This document shows, piece after piece, positions 15,835-21,478 of a DNA stretch of 21,478 nt. Below the pieces are notes generated by a model. That model searched no databases. It was not told where the DNA came from and worked only from the letters and a program-made list of their open reading frames with translations. This stretch comes from Chitinophagaceae bacterium (GTDB lineage: Bacteria > Bacteroidota > Bacteroidia > Chitinophagales > Chitinophagaceae). The first letter of the stretch is position 1; each line of letters starts with the position of its first letter. The stretch covers positions 1 through 21,478 of the forward strand of contig JAOQAL010000129.1 in assembly GCA_025963615.1 (NCBI GenBank), given 5' to 3'. Position numbers and translations under genes: made by a program.

Positions 15835-18276
15835 ATGTATTACACTAAAAAAATTGCAGCCTTTTTGACAACGTTTTTAAGCGCCACCGCAATTCTCGCC
15901 CAGCCGGATGTAGAGTTAAAGTTTACACAACCGGCGCATCATTTCACAGAGTCATCGCCGCTGGGCAATGGCCGGCTCGGAGCCATGGTATTCGGCAACC
16001 CGGGAAAGGAAAGAATTGTACTGAATGAAATTTCAATGTGGTCGGGCGGAATAGAAAACCCCAATAAAGAGGATGCCTATCAATATTTTAAGCCTATCCA
16101 GACCTTGTTGCTGGAAGGAAAAAATATTGAAGCACAAACCCTATTGCAGCAGCATTTTATATGCGCCGGTAAAGGTTCCGGTAGTGGGAATGGCGCCAAT
16201 GTAAAATTCGGTTGCTATCAAACAGCAGGCGATTTGTGGATACAATGGAAGGATTCCGCTGTTCCTTATGAGAATTATAAACGTTCCCTGCATATTGATA
16301 AAGCGATAAACGTTACAAGCTGGCAAAAGAATGGAATAACATTTACCGAAGAAGTACTAGTCTCCGCGCCTCAACAGGCCATCATTATACGGCTTACTGC
16401 GTCAAAAAAGGGCGCCTTGCACTTTGCAACAGCATTGTCCAGGAACGAAAGAGCTTCCGTACAGGTAAATAAAAACTTCATGCAGCTTACCGGCACATTA
16501 AATGGCGGCGAAAATGATAATGGTATTCATTATGCCAATGCCCTGCAGGTAATACCGGTTGGTGGTCAAATCATTTCAAAAAATAACGTGATTACGATCG
16601 ATGGCGCTACAGCGTGTTTACTAATCATAACGGCGGGAACGGACCTCAACTGGCCAACCGTAGAACAGCGCGGAACTAATCCCTTGCCGAAGGTCTTACG
16701 ACAAAATCAGTTGGCCGCCCGCTTGTCATGGAAGCAAATGGAACAAAATCATGTAAAAGATTACCAGTCCTATTTTAACCGTTGCCGGTTGTGGTTGAAT
16801 GATACAAAGCCAAATGATAACTCATTGCAGCAAAGATTGCAACTGGTAAAGGATGGAAACGATGATGCTTCCTTAATAAGCCTGTACTTTAATTTCGGAC
16901 GTTATCTTTTAATATCATCCTCCAGGCCGGGCGGCATGCCTGCCAATCTGCAGGGACTTTGGGCTGAAGAATATCAAACGCCGTGGAACGGAGACTATCA
17001 TATTGATATCAACCTGCAGATGAATTATTGGTTAGCCGATCCCACTAATTTATCTGATTGTCAAAAACCATTGTACCAGCTTTTACAACAGATGGCTAAC
17101 TATGGTAAGCGCACGGCAAAAGCATATTATAACGCGGATGGCTGGGTGGCGCATGTTATTTATAACCCCTGGGGTTTTACAGCGCCGGGTGAAGGGGCCG
17201 AATGGGGATCCACGTTAACTGGCGGCGCCTGGCTGGCAACCCATTTAATACAGCACTATCAATTTAACCCGGATAAAAAATTTTTAGAACAATATTATCC
17301 CATACTAAAAGGGGCTTCACAATTTTTCAAAGGCATCCTGATACACGAACCCAAACATAACTGGCTGGTAACCGCTCCATCCAACTCACCGGAAAATGCA
17401 TATAAGCTTCCCGATGGGCAAACAGGCAACACCTGTATGGGTCCGACCATGGATATGCAGATAGGAAGGGAACTGTTATTGGGCACCGCCCATGCTGCAA
17501 AAATCCTGGGAGTGGACAAACTATGGGCAGACAGTTTAATAAGGATTGCGGGAGAATTGGCTCCCAATCAAATCAGCGTCCGAACCGGTGCCATACAGGA
17601 ATGGCTTGAGGATTATGAAGAAACAGATCCACATCACCGGCATACTTCCTTGTTATATGGCTTACATCCTTATGATGAAATTACCCCTTGGGATTCGCCG
17701 GAACTGGCGGAAGCTGCACGAAAGACTTTGCAACGCCGCGGTGATGAAGGAACCGGCTGGAGCCGGGCCTGGAAAATTTATTTTTGGGCGAGACTAGGGG
17801 ATGGTAATCATGCGTACAAAATGCTGAAAGCATTACTGGAACCAGTCGGTGCATCAAGTGAAATACAAATGACATCAGGAGCCGGGACCTATCCTAACCT
17901 GTTTGATGCACATCCTCCATTCCAGATTGATGGAAATTTTGGAGCCACGGCGGCGATCTCGGAATTTTTTGTGCAAAGTCATGGTAAAAATGAAGTCATC
18001 CGTTTATTACCGGCTTTGCCTGATGCTCCGGCCTTTCAGAAAGGCAGTATAAAAGGTATGCGTGCAAGAAATGGGTTTGAAATTAATTTTGACTGGCAGG
18101 ACGGGAAGGTAAAGAATCTATCCATCAAATCATCTTATGGGAAGTCATGCAAAATTGTCCTGCCAGAAAAAGTGTTGGTAAAAGATAAATCCGGAAAAAT
18201 AATCCCGGCTACATTTGGTAATGGAGTATTGAATTTTAATACAAAAGCCGGTGAAAGCTATATTTTAAAATTTTAA
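15835..18276 (+). CDS. GH95 family alpha-L-fucosidase / alpha-L-galactosidase
   Basis: This 813-residue secreted GH95 enzyme is an inverting exo-glycosidase, typically of alpha-1,2-L-fucose; some members remove alpha-L-galactose. A signal peptide (1-22, ending AILAQ) is followed by the GH95 N-domain (SSPLGNGRLGAMVFG near 40, LNEISMWSGG). The (alpha/alpha)6 catalytic barrel carries FGRYLLISSSRPGGMPANLQ, HIDINLQMNYW, IQEWLEDY and HPPFQIDGNFG. By comparison with Bifidobacterium AfcA, Glu589 is the general acid and Asp699 and Asn393 help position the water. The position of AfcA Asn421 is Asp391 here (H-x-D-x-N instead of H-x-N-x-N). His389 corresponds to the residue associated with fucose over galactose preference, which favours a fucosidase. 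The gene begins 6 bases after the GH29 stop, so the two are co-transcribed and probably act on the same glycan. A second GH95 gene lies 2.3 kb downstream. Confidence 0.93.
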   Translation: MYYTKKIAAFLTTFLSATAILAQPDVELKFTQPAHHFTESSPLGNGRLGAMVFGNPGKERIVLNEISMWSGGIENPNKEDAYQYFKPIQTLLLEGKNIEAQTLLQQHFICAGKGSGSGNGANVKFGCYQTAGDLWIQWKDSAVPYENYKRSLHIDKAINVTSWQKNGITFTEEVLVSAPQQAIIIRLTASKKGALHFATALSRNERASVQVNKNFMQLTGTLNGGENDNGIHYANALQVIPVGGQIISKNNVITIDGATACLLIITAGTDLNWPTVEQRGTNPLPKVLRQNQLAARLSWKQMEQNHVKDYQSYFNRCRLWLNDTKPNDNSLQQRLQLVKDGNDDASLISLYFNFGRYLLISSSRPGGMPANLQGLWAEEYQTPWNGDYHIDINLQMNYWLADPTNLSDCQKPLYQLLQQMANYGKRTAKAYYNADGWVAHVIYNPWGFTAPGEGAEWGSTLTGGAWLATHLIQHYQFNPDKKFLEQYYPILKGASQFFKGILIHEPKHNWLVTAPSNSPENAYKLPDGQTGNTCMGPTMDMQIGRELLLGTAHAAKILGVDKLWADSLIRIAGELAPNQISVRTGAIQEWLEDYEETDPHHRHTSLLYGLHPYDEITPWDSPELAEAARKTLQRRGDEGTGWSRAWKIYFWARLGDGNHAYKMLKALLEPVGASSEIQMTSGAGTYPNLFDAHPPFQIDGNFGATAAISEFFVQSHGKNEVIRLLPALPDAPAFQKGSIKGMRARNGFEINFDWQDGKVKNLSIKSSYGKSCKIVLPEKVLVKDKSGKIIPATFGNGVLNFNTKAGESYILKF

Positions 18277-18314
18277 GAGATAGCTCAGCCTTGAATTTTC
18301 GTATTCTATTGAAC

Positions 18315-18345
18315 AAGCTGCAAGCTGCCAGCCAGGAGCTGCGAG
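18315..18345. repeat. AGCTGC-rich short tandem repeat in spacer
   Basis: The spacer between the GH95 and the next gene has AAGCTGC twice in tandem (18315-18328), then a degenerate CAGCC and AGCTGCG. This AGCTGC-rich run is unlike the AT-rich intergenic DNA elsewhere in the window. It may be a degenerate intergenic repeat. The 152-base spacer has no hairpin with a T-tract. Confidence 0.4.
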
Positions 18346-18350
18346 ACCTG

Positions 18351-18358
18351 TAGTTTTG
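18351..18358 (+). promoter_or_regulatory. Candidate -7 promoter box for the unassigned hydrolase gene
   Basis: TAGTTTTG matches TAnnTTTG exactly and lies 70 bases before the ATG at 18429. No -33 TTG is seen at the right distance. With the 152-base spacer it suggests the second pair of hydrolase genes may start its own transcript. Confidence 0.35.
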
Positions 18359-18428
18359 TAACTTTCTTAAGTCCCGCAGTGCGTAGCTTATGAATGTTTA
18401 TAAATATTAAATCTAAATAACAGTACCA

Positions 18429-20618
18429 ATGCGACGATATGCCACATGCCTGTTTCTATTTTCTTTCTGCAGTCACAATATTTTCGCGCAACGGTTGCCG
18501 TTGTGGAATTCAGCATGGGATGGTCTCACTACCAGTGATTGGCTGGTAAAGCCTGAGGTCGCAAAAGCAGAAATATATCAGAGCGCTGACGGGGGAAATA
18601 TCATTCTGTACAACGGATTAGTAAAGAGAAGTTTCCGTATTTCGCCGAATGTGGCCTGTGTGGATTATAAAAACATGAGCAATGGCCAGCAATTGCTGCG
18701 GGGTATAAAACCCGAGGCAAGAGTAACTATTGATGGTGTTGCGTATAATGTTGGCGGCCTTTATGGACAAAAAGAAAACGCCTATCTCTTGCCTGAATGG
18801 GTAAATGATTTTAAAAAAGAAGAAAATGATTTCCAGTTTGTGAAATATGAGGTCACCAATCTTCAGCCCTTTCTTCGATGGCAGAGCAAAGCCTGGACCC
18901 TGAATAAAAAACAACCCACCGGTAAGCTGATTTCATTTATTTATAAATCTCCTGTCACCGCATTGAATGATGTGGCGATAAAAGTAAATTATGAATTATA
19001 TGATGGTATTCCGTTAATAGTAAAATGGATTTCGGTTGAAAATAAATCCGGCCATACAATTACCATTGGAAATATAGTAAACGAGTCGCTGGCCCTGGTG
19101 GAAGAAGAAAGCGCGGTGGTGGGTTCTCCGGAGCAAATGAAAAAACAGCATGGGTTGTATGTCGAGACCAATTATGCTTTTAATAACGCGATGCGTTATG
19201 ATATCAGCGACCAGACTACCCATTGGAAAACAGACAGCGTGTATACATCCCAGGTAAATTATTATTATCAAACACCTTGTTTGCTGGAAGTATATCCAGA
19301 AAAGGTGGTTGCTGTGGACTTACAGGCTGGCGAAATATTCAAATCGGTCCGCACCCATGAACTGCTGATGGATAGTTATGACAGGGAAAGAAGGGGATTG
19401 GCTATTCGCAGGATGTATCAAATCGTGGCTCCCTGGACAACTGAAAATCCTGTTTTCATGCACCTGGTCAGTGAAGCGGATAAGGAAGTTACTGATGTGG
19501 TTGACCAATGTAAGGTTACCGGTTATGAAGCGGTCATTCTCAGTTTTGGTAGTCATTGCAATATGGAAGATACTTCAGCGGTCAATGTAAAAAAGTGGAA
19601 GAAACTTGCTGACTATGCGCATAGTAGAGGTATATTAATTGGCAGTTATTCATTGTTCAGCAGCCGCCGCATCAGTGATGACGATGATGTGATTGACCCA
19701 AAGACCGGGAAGCCTGGTGGTGCCTTTTTTGGTAACGCGCCCTGTTATGGAAGCAAATGGGGATTGGCTTACCTGGAGAAACTAAAATACTTTATTAAGC
19801 AAACGGGCTTTGATATATTTGAAAATGACGGGCCTTATCCCGGGGATGTTTGTGCCTCGACGGTACATCCCGGGCATAAAGATTTAGATGACAGTCAATG
19901 GCGGCAAATGGAATTGCAGAAAAGCCTTTATCACTGGTGCAATGAAAATGGTGTGTATGTGAATGCACCGGATTGGTATTTTTTGGACGGAACCAATAAA
20001 ATTGCGATCGGTTACCGGGAAGTAAATTTTTCGTTGCCTCGTGAGAATCAAAAAATTTTAAACCGGCAGAATATTTATGACGGACTTTGGGAAAAGTCGC
20101 CGTCTATGAGTTGGGGTTTTGTGCCGCTTACCCGCTACCAGGGTGGTGGCCCCGAAGCCGTGCTGGAACCGCTTAGTGACCATTTGAAAGATTATGAACA
20201 GTTAATGATGCAGTATTATGGCGCCGGGGTGCAGGCTTGTTACCGCGGACCCAGGTTATATGATACGGATAAAACACAACAAACGGTTACGAATGTTGTG
20301 AACTGGTACAAAAAATACCGGGAAATTCTTAATGCGGATATTATTCATTTACGCCGCGCCGATGGAAGGGATTGGGATGGAATCATGCATGTAAATCCGC
20401 AACTAAAAACAAAAGCATTGGTCATGCTGTACAATCCTTTGAAAGAAAAAATCACAAGAACCATTAAGCTGCCTTTGTATTACACGGGATTAACCAATAT
20501 GGCCATGGTAAGAGAAAAAGAAACTGCGGCGAAGAAGTATACCGTAAACAGGGACTATGAAATTCAGCTAAACTTTACAATAGAAGCCGAAAGTTATACA
20601 TGGTTTGTAATAGAATAA
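18429..20618 (+). CDS. Secreted glycoside hydrolase-like protein, clan GH-D/GH36-like, family not assigned
   Basis: I cannot place this 729-residue protein in a named family. A signal peptide (1-20, ending NIFAQ) is followed by a beta-rich domain (about 30-310) with segments like those of GH36/melibiase-type sandwich domains (YELYDGIPLIVKWISVENKS). A likely TIM barrel follows (about 340-630) and then a small beta domain (about 650-729). Acidic residues placed like barrel-end catalytic groups are Asp467 and Asp473 in FDIFENDGPYPGD. Glu531 in IGYREVNF and the DDDD run near 418-421 are further candidates. FENDG could correspond to the K-x-D nucleophile motif of clan GH-D, but the lysine is absent, so this is only inference. 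The gene sits between two GH95 genes; the second starts 5 bases after its stop. The context suggests action on a fucose- or galactose-containing glycan. An inactive binding protein cannot be excluded. Confidence 0.7.
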   Translation: MRRYATCLFLFSFCSHNIFAQRLPLWNSAWDGLTTSDWLVKPEVAKAEIYQSADGGNIILYNGLVKRSFRISPNVACVDYKNMSNGQQLLRGIKPEARVTIDGVAYNVGGLYGQKENAYLLPEWVNDFKKEENDFQFVKYEVTNLQPFLRWQSKAWTLNKKQPTGKLISFIYKSPVTALNDVAIKVNYELYDGIPLIVKWISVENKSGHTITIGNIVNESLALVEEESAVVGSPEQMKKQHGLYVETNYAFNNAMRYDISDQTTHWKTDSVYTSQVNYYYQTPCLLEVYPEKVVAVDLQAGEIFKSVRTHELLMDSYDRERRGLAIRRMYQIVAPWTTENPVFMHLVSEADKEVTDVVDQCKVTGYEAVILSFGSHCNMEDTSAVNVKKWKKLADYAHSRGILIGSYSLFSSRRISDDDDVIDPKTGKPGGAFFGNAPCYGSKWGLAYLEKLKYFIKQTGFDIFENDGPYPGDVCASTVHPGHKDLDDSQWRQMELQKSLYHWCNENGVYVNAPDWYFLDGTNKIAIGYREVNFSLPRENQKILNRQNIYDGLWEKSPSMSWGFVPLTRYQGGGPEAVLEPLSDHLKDYEQLMMQYYGAGVQACYRGPRLYDTDKTQQTVTNVVNWYKKYREILNADIIHLRRADGRDWDGIMHVNPQLKTKALVMLYNPLKEKITRTIKLPLYYTGLTNMAMVREKETAAKKYTVNRDYEIQLNFTIEAESYTWFVIE

Positions 20619-20623
20619 ATTTT

Positions 20624-21478
20624 ATGAAGAAATTTTTATTAGTTGCACTAAGCGCATTTTTATCTGTTGTTGTGATAGCGCAGGAAAATCAGTTATCGTT
20701 ATGGTATAAACAACCGGCGGATAACTGGAATGAAGCCTTGCCGGTAGGTAATGGGCGTCTTGGCGCTATGGTATTTGGCGATGTGGAAAAGGAACATATC
20801 CAGTTAAATGAAGAAAGCCTCTGGGCGGGTAAACAGATAGATGATAACAATCCCGGATCAGCCCCGCACCTGAAGGAAATCCAACAACTGATATTGAATG
20901 ATAAACAACGGCAGGCTTATGAAATAAGTGATAAGTATATGCTGGCGACTCCTTCCAGGTTTCGTTCGTATCAAACACTGGGTGATCTTTATCTTGATTT
21001 TGGCCAGCAGGGTGATATAAAAAATTATTCACGCAGTTTGGATCTTCATACAGGGATTGCGGCGACTGTTTATGAAATTGATGGAATTCAATTTAAGAGA
21101 GAAATATTCAGTTCGGCGCCTGACAATATAATTGTAGTGCATCTTACGGCCAGTAAGCCCGGCGCTATTAATTGCAAAGTAACATTAAGCCGTGAAAAAG
21201 ATGCTGCTATAACAACCCTTGCGGAAAATATTTTGCAAATGTCGGGGCAATTGGTGGATGTTAGCGATAAATTTAATGGAGCGGGTGGCCTGGATATGAA
21301 ATTTCATGCATTGCTGAAAACGATGCAAGATGGTGGAACTATTGCAGCCGCTAACAATTCATTGCTGGTTCAAAACGCAACAAATGTTACGATTATATTA
21401 ACCGCCGCGACAGATTATAATTTCTCAAAATTAAATTTCGACAGAAACATTGATAGTCGTGCCATTTGTGAATCCATT
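20624..21478 (+). CDS. GH95 family glycoside hydrolase, N-terminal part (cut by window edge)
   Basis: The frame opens with ATG at 20624 and stays open to the right edge (285 codons). A signal peptide (1-20, ending VVVIAQ) is followed by the GH95 N-terminal domain: LWYKQPADNWNEALPVGNGR, LGAMVFGDVEKEHIQLNEES, then LWAGKQIDDNNPG, YQTLGDLYLDF and YSRSLDLHTGIAATVYE. The catalytic barrel lies beyond the window, so its active-site residues cannot be checked. It is a paralogue, not a copy, of the upstream GH95 protein: WAGKQIDDNNPG replaces WSGGIENPNKED, and it lacks the cysteine- and glycine-rich insert seen near residue 110 of the first. It starts 5 bases after the stop of the unassigned hydrolase, so the pair is probably co-translated. 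Confidence 0.92.
   Translation, partial: MKKFLLVALSAFLSVVVIAQENQLSLWYKQPADNWNEALPVGNGRLGAMVFGDVEKEHIQLNEESLWAGKQIDDNNPGSAPHLKEIQQLILNDKQRQAYEISDKYMLATPSRFRSYQTLGDLYLDFGQQGDIKNYSRSLDLHTGIAATVYEIDGIQFKREIFSSAPDNIIVVHLTASKPGAINCKVTLSREKDAAITTLAENILQMSGQLVDVSDKFNGAGGLDMKFHALLKTMQDGGTIAAANNSLLVQNATNVTIILTAATDYNFSKLNFDRNIDSRAICESI

Noticed and set aside
18615..19560. Several 60-98 codon minus-strand ORFs across the unassigned hydrolase
   Set aside because: They are antisense readings of a long, well-formed plus-strand frame and show no protein-like features.
1..21478. Mobile elements, CRISPR arrays, tRNA or rRNA genes, toxin-antitoxin or defence modules
   Set aside because: I looked for transposase or integrase motifs, regularly spaced repeats, cloverleaf arms and small gene pairs on both strands and saw none; the genes are ordinary chromosomal envelope, metabolic and glycan-use genes.

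Overview
The window looks like chromosomal DNA of a Bacteroidota bacterium, most likely of the Chitinophagaceae or a close relative. The assignment rests on four things seen in the sequence. There is a gldF-gldG pair of the gliding-motility type. Two secreted proteins end in type IX secretion (T9SS) sorting domains. MurF is fused to alanine racemase, a Bacteroidota hallmark. Several genes carry TAnnTTTG-type -7 promoter boxes and lack strong Shine-Dalgarno sites. Family-level placement is an inference, and no 16S or other marker RNA lies in the window.

Region 1 (1-930, +) holds the 3' end of iscS (cysteine desulfurase) and a complete iscA-type carrier gene, followed by a clean intrinsic terminator. 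No iscU lies between them. A hairpin-rich 260-base stretch (about 870-1130) follows. Region 2 (1132-1734, -) is a small secreted T9SS cargo protein with its own terminator. Region 3 (1893-8829, +) is a run of cell-envelope genes: gldF, gldG, a TerC-family membrane protein, the murF-alr fusion, and lspA (lipoprotein signal peptidase). gldF-gldG and terC-murF/alr are tightly spaced pairs. terC and lspA each have a good -7 box just upstream. Region 4 (8837-13337, -) holds a large multidomain T9SS cargo protein, an orphan 71-residue ORF and fumC, each followed by a hairpin-plus-U-tract terminator on the minus strand.

Region 5 (13699 to the right edge, +) is the start of a carbohydrate-utilisation cluster. 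It holds a GH29 alpha-L-fucosidase with chitobiase-C-like and PA14 modules, a GH95 enzyme, a large secreted protein that resembles a clan GH-D/GH36-type hydrolase but that I cannot place in a named family, and a second GH95 enzyme cut by the window edge. All four have type I signal peptides ending in Ala-Gln or Ser-Gln and lack T9SS tails, so they are probably periplasmic. Together they suggest debranching of a fucosylated (or L-galactosylated) polysaccharide. No SusC/SusD pair or regulator is visible here.

Nothing in the window is a mobile element, CRISPR array, phage or defence system. The best candidate for something undescribed is the unassigned hydrolase at 18429-20618, sandwiched between two GH95 genes.
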